Of a stretch of DNA of 52,694 bases, positions 35,675 to 43,694 are shown piece by piece. A program made the position numbers and the translations under genes. Every line of letters starts with the position of its first letter. Position 1 is the first letter of the stretch. Source of the stretch: Polaromonas sp. (GTDB taxonomy: Bacteria > Pseudomonadota > Gammaproteobacteria > Burkholderiales > Burkholderiaceae_C). The DNA is taken from NCBI RefSeq assembly GCF_030680935.1, contig NZ_JAUXUP010000056.1, positions 1 to 52,694 of the forward strand, read 5' to 3'. The notes under the pieces are model-generated. The model saw only the letters and a program-made list of their open reading frames with translations, ran no database searches and was not told the origin of the DNA.

Positions 35675-36459
35675 TGGCTGTACTGGCAACACCCGTCAGC
35701 GCCCCGCTGGACTACCTGCTGCACCTGGCCGATAACGCGCTGGTGCTGGGCCAGCGCAATGCCGAGTGGTGCGGCAACGGTCCGGTGCTGGAAGAAGACA
35801 TCGCGCTGGCCAACATGAGTCTGGACCTGATCGGCCAGGCGCGGATGTTGTACCAGCATGCGGCTGTGGTGGCGGGTGGTGGCGCGACGGAAGATTCGCT
35901 GGCCTACTTCCGCGATGCTGCGGCCTTTCGCAACTACACCTTGCTGGAACTACCGCATGCCTCCAGCACCTCTGAGCGCGACTACGCGGTAACCATCACC
36001 CGCAATTTTTTCTACAGCGCACTGATGCTGCTGCTGTGGGAGGCGCTGCAAACATCGACAGACTCGCAACTGGCAGCGATTGCCGGCAAGTCGCTCAAAG
36101 AGGTGCGTTACCACTTTCGCCATTCGCGCGACTGGCTGGTGCGGCTGGGTGACGGCACAGCCGAGTCACACGCCCGCAGCCAGCGGGCTGTAGACCATTT
36201 AATGCCTTACACCCAGGAGTACTGGGCGCAAGCAGCTATTAAAAATATAGCAACTTCAGAGCGCGTTGCTGGTATGGCAAGCCTGCAGACCCGCTGGGAC
36301 GAACTGGTCAACGACGCTTTCGAAGAGGCCGGCCTGCAACGCCCGCGTGTCATGGCCAAACCGGCACAGGGCAAAAACGGCCAGCACAGCGAGCACCTGG
36401 CGCCACTGCTGGCCGAGATGCAAAGCCTGGCGCGCGCGCACCCCAAAGCGCAATGGTGA
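35674..36459 (+). CDS. paaC: 1,2-phenylacetyl-CoA epoxidase subunit PaaC
   Basis: 261 residues from the ATG at 35674, which overlaps the paaB stop by one base; GTG at 35671 is also in frame. A ferritin-like helical protein related to PaaA without the active iron site, needed for the complex: LADNALVLGQRNAEWCGNGP, ALANMSLDLIGQARMLYQHA and LKEVRYHFRHSRDWLVRLGD. Residues around 186-193 (AQAAIKNIAT) are encoded by dispersed repeat copy F in antisense. Confidence 0.95.
   Translation: MAVLATPVSAPLDYLLHLADNALVLGQRNAEWCGNGPVLEEDIALANMSLDLIGQARMLYQHAAVVAGGGATEDSLAYFRDAAAFRNYTLLELPHASSTSERDYAVTITRNFFYSALMLLLWEALQTSTDSQLAAIAGKSLKEVRYHFRHSRDWLVRLGDGTAESHARSQRAVDHLMPYTQEYWAQAAIKNIATSERVAGMASLQTRWDELVNDAFEEAGLQRPRVMAKPAQGKNGQHSEHLAPLLAEMQSLARAHPKAQW
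36226..36251 (-). repeat. dispersed repeat, copy F (left part)
   Basis: On the minus strand GCTAT, seven bases, ATAGC, TGCTTGCGC. The clear match covers 26 bases; weaker similarity continues to about 36195. Translated in antisense as AQAAIKNIAT in PaaC, in the same frame as copy E in RlmJ. Confidence 0.7.
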
Positions 36460-36463
36460 AGCC

Positions 36464-36964
36464 TTGAACACCCTGCAAGCGGTATGGGACGCGCTCGATG
36501 CCGTGCCCGACCCGGAGATTCCGGTGGTGTCCATCCGCGAGCTGGGTATTTTGCGCGATGTGCGCCACACCAGCGACGGTGTGGAAATCATCGTCACGCC
36601 CACCTACAGCGGCTGCCCGGCCATGGGGCAAATTGAAGACGACATCCGCGCGGCGCTGACGCAGCTGCAAATCAGCGCGCGCATCACCACCCAGCTGGCA
36701 CCGGCCTGGACCACCGACTGGATCAGCGCAGCGACGAAGGAAAAGCTGCGCAGCTACGGCATTGCGCCGCCGCACACCACCACGCCCGACAGCGACAAAG
36801 TGATCCGCTTTGCCGCCCGCAAGTCCGCGCCTGATGCGGTCGCCTGCCCGCAGTGCGGCTCAGTCAACACCACCGAGACCTCGCACTTTGGCTCGACCGC
36901 CTGCAAGGCCTTGTACAAGTGTCTGGACTGTCTGGAGCCATTCGATTACTTCAAACCCTATTGA
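36464..36964 (+). CDS. paaD: phenylacetate pathway Fe-S assembly-type protein PaaD
   Basis: 166 residues if translation begins at the TTG at 36464, four bases after the paaC stop; there is no in-frame ATG or GTG nearby, and this start gives the family N-terminus NTLQAVWDALDAVPDPEIP. A MIP18/DUF59 domain (about 5-110, with the YSGCPAMGQIEDDI motif) is followed by a C-terminal four-cysteine motif (CPQCGSVNTTETSHFG then CKALYKCLDC). PaaD is thought to help mature the Fe-S centre of PaaE. Confidence 0.94.
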   Translation: MNTLQAVWDALDAVPDPEIPVVSIRELGILRDVRHTSDGVEIIVTPTYSGCPAMGQIEDDIRAALTQLQISARITTQLAPAWTTDWISAATKEKLRSYGIAPPHTTTPDSDKVIRFAARKSAPDAVACPQCGSVNTTETSHFGSTACKALYKCLDCLEPFDYFKPY

Positions 36965-36975
36965 ATAAAGCGTCC

Positions 36976-38100
36976 ATGTCCGTTCCCCACTTTCACCCGT
37001 TGCGCATCACCCGCGTCACACCGGAAGCCGCCGGTGCCGTCGCCATCAGCTTCGCCATTCCGCCCGACCTGCGATCGCTCTACGCGTTCACGCCGGGCCA
37101 GTTCCTCACACTCAAGGCGCAGATAGGCGGCGAATCCGTGCGCCGCAGTTATTCCATCTGCAGCAGCACCCAGCACCTGGCAGCCGCGCAAGAGATCGAA
37201 GTCGGCATCAAACCGGTTGCAGGCGGTGTTTTTTCCAACTGGGCCACCCGCCTGCAGGCTGGCGACACGCTGGACGTGATGCCGCCCGATGGCCGTTTCA
37301 CGCCGCGACTGAACGGGGCCGTGCACCGCGTGGGCTGGGCAGCGGGCTCGGGCATCACACCGCTGTTGTCCATCATCGCCAGCACACTGGCCGGCGAGCC
37401 AGACTCCCGCTTCACCTTGGTGTATTGCAACCAGCGCAGCAGCTCCATCCTGTTCAACGAAGCCCTGCAAGACCTGAAAGACCGCTACCCGGCGCGCCTG
37501 AGCCTGATTCATTTGCTGTCGCGCCAGGCACAGGATGTCGCACTTTTTAACGGCCGGCTTGACGCCGCGAAAGTCAGCGAGTTGCTTGGCAGCCTGATTC
37601 CAGCCGCCGGCATTGACGAAACCTTCATCTGCGGCCCTGAAGCCATGATTGAGGGTTGTGAAAAGGCCCTGTTGGCCGCCGGTGTGCCCAGGGCGCATAT
37701 CCACGCAGAACGGTTTTTGAGCGGGCCGCCAACCCCAGATGCTATTAAATCAGGAGCTGTTTACGCAGTTGGGATAAGGGCTAACGGCCAAAATGGCTCT
37801 CTAAAAAGCGCAGTGCCCGGCCCCATCCATTTGACAGTGCAACTCGATGGCAAAGCACACGCGCTGCGCATGTTTGCGCATGAAAAAGTGCTGGATGTGG
37901 CCCTGGCCGCAGGCCTGGATCTGCCCTACAGCTGCAAGGGCGGCGTCTGCTGCACCTGCCGTGCCAAGGTGACTGAAGGCCAGGTGGCGATGGAGAAAAA
38001 CTTCACGCTTGAAGACTGGGAAGTCAAAAAAGGCTTTGTGCTCAGCTGCCAGGCCAGGCCGCTGACGGACAGCGTCTCTATCAGTTACGACGAGCGCTAG
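36976..38100 (+). CDS. paaE: 1,2-phenylacetyl-CoA epoxidase reductase subunit PaaE
   Basis: 374 residues. A ferredoxin-NADP reductase-like part (FAD region RRSYSICSS, NAD region GSGITPLLSIIASTL and CGPEAMIEGCEKALL) is followed by a plant-type 2Fe-2S domain with cysteines in CKGGVCCTC and LSCQ. It passes electrons from NADPH to the PaaAC di-iron centre. The linker between the two parts (about 256-276: AIKSGAVYAVGIRANGQNGS) is encoded by dispersed repeat copy G. The gene ends one base before the convergent oxidase genes. Confidence 0.96.
   Translation: MSVPHFHPLRITRVTPEAAGAVAISFAIPPDLRSLYAFTPGQFLTLKAQIGGESVRRSYSICSSTQHLAAAQEIEVGIKPVAGGVFSNWATRLQAGDTLDVMPPDGRFTPRLNGAVHRVGWAAGSGITPLLSIIASTLAGEPDSRFTLVYCNQRSSSILFNEALQDLKDRYPARLSLIHLLSRQAQDVALFNGRLDAAKVSELLGSLIPAAGIDETFICGPEAMIEGCEKALLAAGVPRAHIHAERFLSGPPTPDAIKSGAVYAVGIRANGQNGSLKSAVPGPIHLTVQLDGKAHALRMFAHEKVLDVALAAGLDLPYSCKGGVCCTCRAKVTEGQVAMEKNFTLEDWEVKKGFVLSCQARPLTDSVSISYDER
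37741..37802 (+). repeat. dispersed repeat, copy G
   Basis: GCTAT, seven bases, GGAGC, TGTTTACGC, GGATAAGGGCT, CGGCC and AAAATGGCT. Read in frame in paaE, in the inter-domain linker, in the same frame as copies B, C and I. Confidence 0.85.
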
Positions 38101-38101
38101 G

Positions 38102-39133
38102 CTAATACTTCAGCGCCGCACTTTTTCCCCAGAACACGCGGTAGGCAAACACCGTGTAGCCAATGATCATGGGCAGCACCACCGCTGCACCCACCAGAAT
38201 CACGCCCATGGCTGCGGGCGCGGTGGCGGCCTGCCAGATGGTGATGCGGTCAATCACCAGCCACGGAAACAGGCTGTAGGCCAGCCCGTAAAAGGCCAGC
38301 AAAAACACACCAACCGTGGCACCAAACGGTACCCAGGCGCCGTATTCATTGCCCTCGGCCAGACGCACCGGCAGGCGCTGCAGGCTGCGGAAGATCACTG
38401 CGAACAGCACCGCCGTCGCCGCCGGAATCGGGATCAACAACACGATGTTGGGAAACGAAAACCACTTGGCAAAAATGAGGGGACTGACCAGTGGGGTGGC
38501 CAGCGAGATAGCCGCCACGCCCGCCATGGTGAACCACAGGCTGCCGCGCGCCCAGCGTACCGCCTGCAGTTGCAGCGCGCCTTCGGACTTGATGATCAGC
38601 CAGCCGGCACCCAGCAGGCAATAAGCCGCCACCAGCGCCAGCCCGATCATTGCGTTGAACACCATGATCCACCAGCTGGAGTCAAAGCCGGTGATCAGCG
38701 AACCCAGCATGTAGCCCTGCGACCAGCTCGCCAGCAGAGAGCCGCTGTAGAACAGGCGGTTCCACAGCGGCTTGTGCGCGGCGCGCGCCTTGACGCGGAA
38801 GTCAAAGGCCACACCGCGCAGCGTCAGGCCGATCAGCATGAAGGCCACCGGCAGGTAGAGCGCGCCCAGAATCACGCCGTGCGCCATCGGAAACACCGTC
38901 AGCATGATGCCCACACCCAGCACCAGCCAGGTCTCGTTGGCGTCCCAGAAGGGGCCAATGCTGGCAATCATGCTGTCCTTGTCGTCGTCGCTGGCGCGGC
39001 GCATCAGCACACCCACGCCCAGGTCATAACCGTCAAGAATCACATAGGCCAGCATCGCCAGGCCCATCACCACCAGAAAAACAATCGGCATCCAGCCGGC
39101 GGCCTGTGTCAGGTCTGGGGCAAGGTCAAGCAC
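38102..39133 (-). CDS. cydB: cytochrome bd-type (CioB-like) ubiquinol oxidase subunit II
   Basis: 343 residues. I chose the GTG at 39133 because AAGGAGG lies five bases upstream and it gives a normal length; there is no ATG nearby. Nine or so membrane helices, with LDGYDLGVGVLM, GPFWDANETWLVLGVG and FPMAHGVILGALYLPV typical of subunit II. It overlaps the subunit I gene by eight bases. With CydA it oxidises ubiquinol and reduces oxygen at high affinity or in the presence of cyanide. Confidence 0.95.
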   Translation of the reverse strand: MLDLAPDLTQAAGWMPIVFLVVMGLAMLAYVILDGYDLGVGVLMRRASDDDKDSMIASIGPFWDANETWLVLGVGIMLTVFPMAHGVILGALYLPVAFMLIGLTLRGVAFDFRVKARAAHKPLWNRLFYSGSLLASWSQGYMLGSLITGFDSSWWIMVFNAMIGLALVAAYCLLGAGWLIIKSEGALQLQAVRWARGSLWFTMAGVAAISLATPLVSPLIFAKWFSFPNIVLLIPIPAATAVLFAVIFRSLQRLPVRLAEGNEYGAWVPFGATVGVFLLAFYGLAYSLFPWLVIDRITIWQAATAPAAMGVILVGAAVVLPMIIGYTVFAYRVFWGKSAALKY

Positions 39134-40544
39134 GGGCGCCTCCTTCTTTTTCCGGGTAGTTGACGACGTTGAGTTGCTTCTCGGTGTCGCCCGCTGTGTT
39201 GTCGTCGCCAAAGGGCTGGTCGGCGTGTTTCTTGTGCCGCGCCAGGTAAAACACCACCGAGATATAGGCAACGATCAACGCTGCATACAGCGCGAGGTAC
39301 AGGGCCAGCGTCAGCGCAATACGTGGGGCCGGCACCTGCGAGGCAGCCTCAGCCGAGGTCAACACACCGGTCACCAGCCAGGGCTGGCGACCAATCTCGG
39401 TGACATACCAACCGGCGATCAGCGCGACCCAACCGGCAAAGGTCATGGCCACCAGCAACTTGGCATGCCAGGGCCGCAGCGTGCGGTCCGTGCCCTTTTT
39501 CCAGGGTGCCAGCTGCCACGCACTGGCCCAGCTGACCGCCAACATCAACAGCCCCATGCCGACCATGATGCGAAACGCCCAGAACACTGGCGCCACGGGC
39601 GGGTGTTTGCCTTCAAACTGGTCCAGGCCCTTCACTACGCCGTCGAGTGAATGCGTGAGGTAGAGCGCTGCCAGTTTCGGAATCGCAATTTCATAGCGGT
39701 TTTCCTTCGCCTTTTCATCGGGCAATGCAAACAGGATGGCCGGTGCCCCTTTTTCGGTTTTCCAGATGCCCTCCATGGCGGCCAGCTTGGCGGGCTGGTG
39801 CTCCAGCGTGTTCAGGCCGTGCAAATCGCCCGCGATGATCTGCAGCGGGATCAGAATCGCGGCCAGGTAGATACCGGTCTTCAGGCTGGCCATCACTTCG
39901 GCGCCGCGGTCATCACGCAGCCAGCGGTAGGCCGATATACCCGCCACCAGAAAAGCCACCGTCAGGCCCGAGGCCAGCATCATGTGGGTGAAGCGGTAGG
40001 GAAAAGACGGGTTGAAAATGACCTCCAGCCAGCTCGTCACATGCGCCTGCCCGTTGATCATCTCGAAGCCTGCCGGTGTGTGCATCCAGGAGTTGAGCGC
40101 CAGAATCCAGAAGGCCGACAGCGTGGTGCCACCGGCCACCAGCAGCGTGGCGGTGGTGTGCATGCGCTCACTGACACGCTCGCGTGCAAACAGCATCACG
40201 CCCAGCATGGTCGCTTCCAGAAAGAACGCTGTCAGCACCTCATAGGCCAGCAGCGGGCCGGCGATGTTGCCGACTTTTTCCATGTAGCCCGGCCAGTTGG
40301 TGCCAAACTGAAAACTCATGGTGATGCCGCTGACCACGCCGAGCGCAAAAGTCAGCGCAAAAATTTTCACCCAGAACTGGTAAGCGTCCATCCAGTGCTG
40401 CTGGCCGGTTTTAACAAAACGCAGCTTGAAAAACAGCAACACCCAGCCCAGTGAAATGCTGATGGTTGGAAAGAGAATGTGAAAGGTAATGTTGGCGGCA
40501 AACTGGATGCGCGCCAGCAGGAATGCGTCTAGACCGTCCATCAT
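39126..40544 (-). CDS. cydA: cytochrome bd-type (CioA-like) ubiquinol oxidase subunit I
   Basis: 472 residues. RIQFAANITFHILFPTISIS holds a haem-ligand histidine; ALTFALGVVSGITMSFQFG, LEATMLGVMLF and GWYVTEIGRQPWLV are family hallmarks. The loop between GDLHGLNTLEHQPAKLAA and FRIMVGMG is short, so this belongs to the short-Q-loop, CIO-like branch. Two adjacent ATGs (40544, 40541) are possible starts; the first overlaps the regulator stop by one base. No cydX-like small gene was seen. Confidence 0.96.
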   Translation of the reverse strand: MMDGLDAFLLARIQFAANITFHILFPTISISLGWVLLFFKLRFVKTGQQHWMDAYQFWVKIFALTFALGVVSGITMSFQFGTNWPGYMEKVGNIAGPLLAYEVLTAFFLEATMLGVMLFARERVSERMHTTATLLVAGGTTLSAFWILALNSWMHTPAGFEMINGQAHVTSWLEVIFNPSFPYRFTHMMLASGLTVAFLVAGISAYRWLRDDRGAEVMASLKTGIYLAAILIPLQIIAGDLHGLNTLEHQPAKLAAMEGIWKTEKGAPAILFALPDEKAKENRYEIAIPKLAALYLTHSLDGVVKGLDQFEGKHPPVAPVFWAFRIMVGMGLLMLAVSWASAWQLAPWKKGTDRTLRPWHAKLLVAMTFAGWVALIAGWYVTEIGRQPWLVTGVLTSAEAASQVPAPRIALTLALYLALYAALIVAYISVVFYLARHKKHADQPFGDDNTAGDTEKQLNVVNYPEKEGGARA

Positions 40545-41170
40545 CAACTCCGGTTGTTTTCTTCAGGAATATTGGCCAGGGGGGCTGCCAGCTTGGGTGC
40601 GGCGGCGCGGCCTGTCAGCCCGGCCTTGACCGTGCTGCTTACCTTGTCAGTCAGCTCCAGCAGCTTTTGCACCTTGGCACCCATCTTCATGAGTTTGATC
40701 AGCGTGGCTGAATCCATTTTTTGCACATCGGCCAGCCAGCCGGTCATGAGCTCAATCAGGTCATGCATCTGTTTCATGCGCGCCTGGGCGTGGATGTCGT
40801 CGCCGGTGGACGGCTGCTCCATCAGCGCGTCGCGCAGCATTGACAGCGTGGGATCAATCTCACGCTTGCGCCGCTCTTCAGCCAGCGTGCGGAATATCGC
40901 CCACACGTCTTCAGGCGCCTGAAAATACTCGCGCCTGTCGTTGGGCAGGTGCTGTAGCCGCACCAGGTTCCACGACTGCAACTCTTTCAGCCCCATGCTG
41001 ACGTTGGAGCGCGAAAAAGCCAGCGCCTCACCGATCTCGTCGGCATTGAGCGCACGCGGCGAGACATACAGCAGCGCATAAATCTGGCCGACGGTGCGGT
41101 TGATGCCCCAGCGGCTGCCCATTTCGCCAAAGTGCAAAACAAAACGCTGGGTCAGGGGAGCGAGGTTCAT
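40544..41170 (-). CDS. GbsR/MarR-family transcriptional regulator
   Basis: 208 residues. Winged helix-turn-helix (VGQIYALLYVSPRALNADEI then ALAFSRSNVSMGLKELQSWN, about 26-70) followed by a long helical C-terminal part, as in GbsR-type regulators. First gene of an operon with the bd-type oxidase genes, which it presumably controls along with itself: an inverted repeat TTCAG n6 CTGAA lies between its promoter and start. Confidence 0.9.
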   Translation of the reverse strand: MNLAPLTQRFVLHFGEMGSRWGINRTVGQIYALLYVSPRALNADEIGEALAFSRSNVSMGLKELQSWNLVRLQHLPNDRREYFQAPEDVWAIFRTLAEERRKREIDPTLSMLRDALMEQPSTGDDIHAQARMKQMHDLIELMTGWLADVQKMDSATLIKLMKMGAKVQKLLELTDKVSSTVKAGLTGRAAAPKLAAPLANIPEENNRS

Positions 41171-41503
41171 GGTCTGTACTTACTGAGTTTTCAGGAATTA
41201 CTGAAATTATAGGAAGTCAATGACGTGAATCAAGGTTTGCTTGTTTTGCCATTGGCGGTTCAAGGGGATTTGCGGTTGTGCCGAAAAAAGGCACCCGTCC
41301 AAATGGGGGATGCGCGGTGCTACCAGCTACGCCTAAACTCGCGGCTGCGGGGTTTGGCGCTTTTTTATTTAGCTGGGGAGTAGAGGTAAAGATGGAATAT
41401 TCTTTTAAGAACAAGGACTTGTGCGTGTTTGGCAGGTCCAGAATATCGAGCGCGGGCCAGTTTATCGAGCAGGTCTTGCTCTATACATTACGTTAGAACG
41501 CAA
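41171..41503. other. 333-base stretch leading into the integron-like patch
   Basis: Its left 60 bases are the promoter of the oxidase operon. The rest has no convincing gene. A short frame (41392-41496, MEYSFKNKDLCVFGRSRISS...) ends inside an attC-like core, CGTTAGAAC at 41491-41499, immediately before the first cassette-type gene; it may be a piece of an older cassette. No integrase gene and no recognisable attI were seen. Confidence 0.4.
41190..41233 (-). promoter_or_regulatory. promoter and operator of the regulator-cydAB operon
   Basis: On the minus strand TTGATT, 16 bases, TATAAT (41206-41211), then immediately TTCAG TAATTC CTGAA (41190-41205) and a further CAGTAAG. The inverted repeat covers the predicted transcription start, a good position for repression by the GbsR/MarR protein. 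Confidence 0.7.
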
Positions 41504-41833
41504 ATGCTTACGGTCCCTGAATTTCTAGCACTCTTGCTTATGGCGACATACTTCGCCGGCTTTGGCTGGCATTTCTCCCAAGTCGCCAGGCTGTGGTCAA
41601 CTCCCGAATACGGCGGTGCGCGGTATGGAAGAGAACTTCTGTTGGCCCTAGCGTATGGGGTCTTCCCATTTGCAGCAGCGTTTCTAGCCAACACCTATGA
41701 GATTCCAGATGAAATTCGCAAGAATGGAACACTTATCGCCGCTATCCTTTTGCCTGTTGGGTGGGCTTTGAGGGCCTGGAGCAACAAGCGAAAGGGCGCG
41801 GCATCATCACATGCTCAGCGGACTCATGGTTGA
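41504..41833 (+). CDS. cassette-type small membrane protein, unknown function
   Basis: 109 residues starting at the ATG at 41504, only five bases after the GTTAGAAC core, as is usual for integron cassettes. It has an N-terminal membrane helix (VPEFLALLLMATYFAGFGWH) and one or two more (ELLLALAYGVFPFAAAFLA and GTLIAAILLPVGWALRAW). I do not recognise the family. The attC site begins about 15 bases after its stop. Confidence 0.65.
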   Translation: MLTVPEFLALLLMATYFAGFGWHFSQVARLWSTPEYGGARYGRELLLALAYGVFPFAAAFLANTYEIPDEIRKNGTLIAAILLPVGWALRAWSNKRKGAASSHAQRTHG

Positions 41834-41845
41834 GGAGAACAAACT

Positions 41846-41915
41846 GCCTTCTAACCCGGCGTTCAAGCGGACCTGCGCAAAAAGTCGCGCAGGCCGCTTA
41901 ACTCTACGTTAGGCC
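41846..41915 (+). other. integron attC recombination site
   Basis: Left side CTTCTAACCC then GGCGTTCAAGCGGACC; right side GGCCGCTTAACTCTACGTTAGGC. TTCAAGCGG pairs with CCGCTTAA with the unpaired base typical of attC, the outer parts end in the GTTAGGC core, and the middle pairs CTGCGC with GCGCAG. It separates two cassette-type genes on the plus strand. Confidence 0.9.
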
Positions 41916-41924
41916 GCATACAAC

Positions 41925-42476
41925 GTGACAGTCGCAGTCCTCACCGCTTCGGATGCTGCGCCGTACAAAGCGCTGATGCTGCACGCCTACGAAAATGCCG
42001 CCGATGCTTTCACGTCGACCCCGGAGGAACGTGCCAAAGAGAGTGATGAATGGTGGGTCAAGCGGATCGCCCACCCAGAAGGAATGACGGTCGCGTTCGG
42101 AGAATTCAAAGGTGAGAGCCTTGTCGGAACTGTCGCGCTGGAGTTTTCGGCCAAGCCCAAGACAAAGCACAAGGCACTGGTCGTCGGCATGTACGTCCTG
42201 CCGCTCTTGAGAGGCAATGGTTCCGCCCGCGCCCTACTTCAAGCGGCAATCCAGTTCTGCACAGATCGCGGAGACATACGTGCCGTCCAGCTTGAAGTGA
42301 CTGAAGGGAACACGCCCGCGATCAGCCTCTACGAGTCACTCGGCTTCACTGCGTACGGTCTGGAGCCCATGGCCGTACTCACGCCTACAGGCTTCAGGTC
42401 CAAGGTTCACATGTGGCGCAGCCTGCCCAGCCCAGCGAATGCGGCCTCACCTCTACGTTGTGGGTGTGTCGAATAG
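41925..42476 (+). CDS. GNAT-family N-acetyltransferase in a gene cassette
   Basis: 183 residues from the GTG at 41925, ten bases after the attC core; there is no clear ribosome site, as in many cassettes. GNAT fold with HKALVVGMYVLPLLRGNGSA (acetyl-CoA loop RGNGSA), VQLEVTEGNTPAISLYESLGF and a final strand. Substrate unknown. The last dozen codons (AASPLRCGCVE) are read through a degenerate attC end, so the natural stop has been lost. Confidence 0.85.
   Translation: MTVAVLTASDAAPYKALMLHAYENAADAFTSTPEERAKESDEWWVKRIAHPEGMTVAFGEFKGESLVGTVALEFSAKPKTKHKALVVGMYVLPLLRGNGSARALLQAAIQFCTDRGDIRAVQLEVTEGNTPAISLYESLGFTAYGLEPMAVLTPTGFRSKVHMWRSLPSPANAASPLRCGCVE
42436..42463 (+). other. degenerate or truncated attC end
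   Basis: GCGGCCTCACCTCTACGTTGTGGG aligns with GGCCGCTTAACTCTACGTTAGGCC of the intact site. The left half is missing and the core is GTTGTGG instead of GTTAGGC. It marks the right border of the cassette patch. Confidence 0.6.
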
Positions 42477-42548
42477 CGGAGCCGCGCCTTTATCCGGGGA
42501 TCGCAGGACTGTCATCTCCCCGACACACTGCCTGTGAACAGTCGAGGC

Positions 42549-42998
42549 ATGAATCACCAACCCACTTTCCGCCCTGCCCTGGAAGCTGAACTGCCCGGGG
42601 TATTGCGCCTCTATGCCCAGCCCGACATTGACGACGGAAACGTTCTTGCCTTGGCGGACGCAAAGCGCCTCTGGGAGCGCATGGCGACTTATCCCAACTA
42701 CAAGCTCTACGTCGCGCTACAGGGCACACAAGTGGTCGGCACTTTTTCCCTACTCATCATGGACAACCTCGGCCATCTGGGCGCGCCGTCGGCGGTGGTG
42801 GAAGACGTGGCGGTGGACCCGGCTGTGCAGGGCCAGGGCATAGGCAAAGCCATGATGCGGCACGCGATGGCGCTGGCGGCTGGGAGTGGTTGCTACAAGC
42901 TTGCGCTGTCGTCTAACCTGATGCGCGAGAAGGCGCATGCGTTTTACGACTCGCTGGACTTTGAGCGCCACGGCTACAGCTTTCGCATCCATGTTTAG
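42549..42998 (+). CDS. GNAT-family N-acetyltransferase
   Basis: 149 residues from the ATG at 42549 (GTG at 42534 also in frame). Complete GNAT core: PTFRPALEAELPGVLRLYAQ, VVEDVAVDPAVQGQGIGKAM with the acetyl-CoA loop QGQGIGK, and KAHAFYDSLDFERHGYSF. Substrate unknown. It is not followed by an attC site and uses codons like the chromosome, so it may be the native neighbour rather than a cassette gene. Confidence 0.88.
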   Translation: MNHQPTFRPALEAELPGVLRLYAQPDIDDGNVLALADAKRLWERMATYPNYKLYVALQGTQVVGTFSLLIMDNLGHLGAPSAVVEDVAVDPAVQGQGIGKAMMRHAMALAAGSGCYKLALSSNLMREKAHAFYDSLDFERHGYSFRIHV

Positions 42999-43066
42999 CC
43001 TGTAGACGGGAGTCACCGTCGTTGGAGCAGTTGACAACACTCGTCCGTGTTGGCATCATCTCCAAC

Positions 43067-43363
43067 ATGAAGGCAAGCTTGATCGCGCGAACGCGGATCG
43101 TCTATTCAACCCACGCGTTCGCTGAGTTGGTACTTTGGCGAGTGCCAAGTCCACTAGCGGGGTCAGCCCACGAATTCAAGTACCGGCTGGCCTATGTTGT
43201 CGATTCGGTGTGCGTCGTGCGTTACGACAACGAAGTCGGAAAAGGTGACCATCGCCATTTTGGCGCGTCCGAGACCTCGTACAAGTTCAGCACGTCAGAG
43301 CGATTGGTTGCCGATTTTCAGAAAGATATCAAGAGGTGGAACGATGAAAACAGTCATTCTTGA
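43067..43363 (+). CDS. TumE-like toxin (DUF6516 family)
   Basis: 98 residues from the ATG at 43067, which aligns with the family beginning MKA.LI....IV. Visible pattern: FAELVLWRVPSPLAGSAHEF, KYRLAYVVDSVCVVRYDNE and GKGDHRHFG. Proteins with YDNExGKGDHRH are annotated as TumE-type toxins; the biochemical activity is not known to me. The stop lies inside the next gene (20-base overlap), which encodes a DNA-binding protein, so the pair forms a toxin-antitoxin unit. Confidence 0.8.
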   Translation: MKASLIARTRIVYSTHAFAELVLWRVPSPLAGSAHEFKYRLAYVVDSVCVVRYDNEVGKGDHRHFGASETSYKFSTSERLVADFQKDIKRWNDENSHS

Positions 43364-43691
43364 GGTTCGCCCGCCCAAGGAATCCATGGCGAATTTTGTT
43401 CAGTCCTGGAAGACCGGTAAGCCGGAGCGGTCGGCGCGAATCAGCTTTGCAACGCCAGAATTGCTTTGGCAAGTACTCACAGCGAAGCGCTGGGAACTGT
43501 TGAAGGTACTTTGCGGTGCAGGGCCAGTATCCATTCGCGAGGCGGCTCGCCGCGTTGATCGTGACGTGAAGGCCGTTCACTCCGACATCACGACTCTGCT
43601 GAATACGGGGGTTCTTGATCGCGCCGAGGGTGGCGGCATTGTGTTTCCGTTCGAAGCTGTCAAGGTCGAATTTTTGCTTGAGGCGGCGTAA
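43344..43691 (+). CDS. TumA-like antitoxin, HVO_A0114-type DNA-binding protein
   Basis: 115 residues. A winged helix-turn-helix fills the C-terminal half (KRWELLKVLCGAGPVSIREA, then RRVDRDVKAVHSDITTLLNT and a wing). The N-terminal part (RPPKESMANFVQSWKTGKPE) is the likely toxin contact. It overlaps the toxin gene. Dispersed repeat copy H begins four bases after its stop. Confidence 0.8.
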   Translation: MKTVILEVRPPKESMANFVQSWKTGKPERSARISFATPELLWQVLTAKRWELLKVLCGAGPVSIREAARRVDRDVKAVHSDITTLLNTGVLDRAEGGGIVFPFEAVKVEFLLEAA

Positions 43692-43694
43692 AGC

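Noticed and set aside
41278..41496. Gene upstream of the first cassette
   Set aside because: No ribosome site or recognisable product; it runs into the attC-like core. Mentioned only as a possible cassette fragment.
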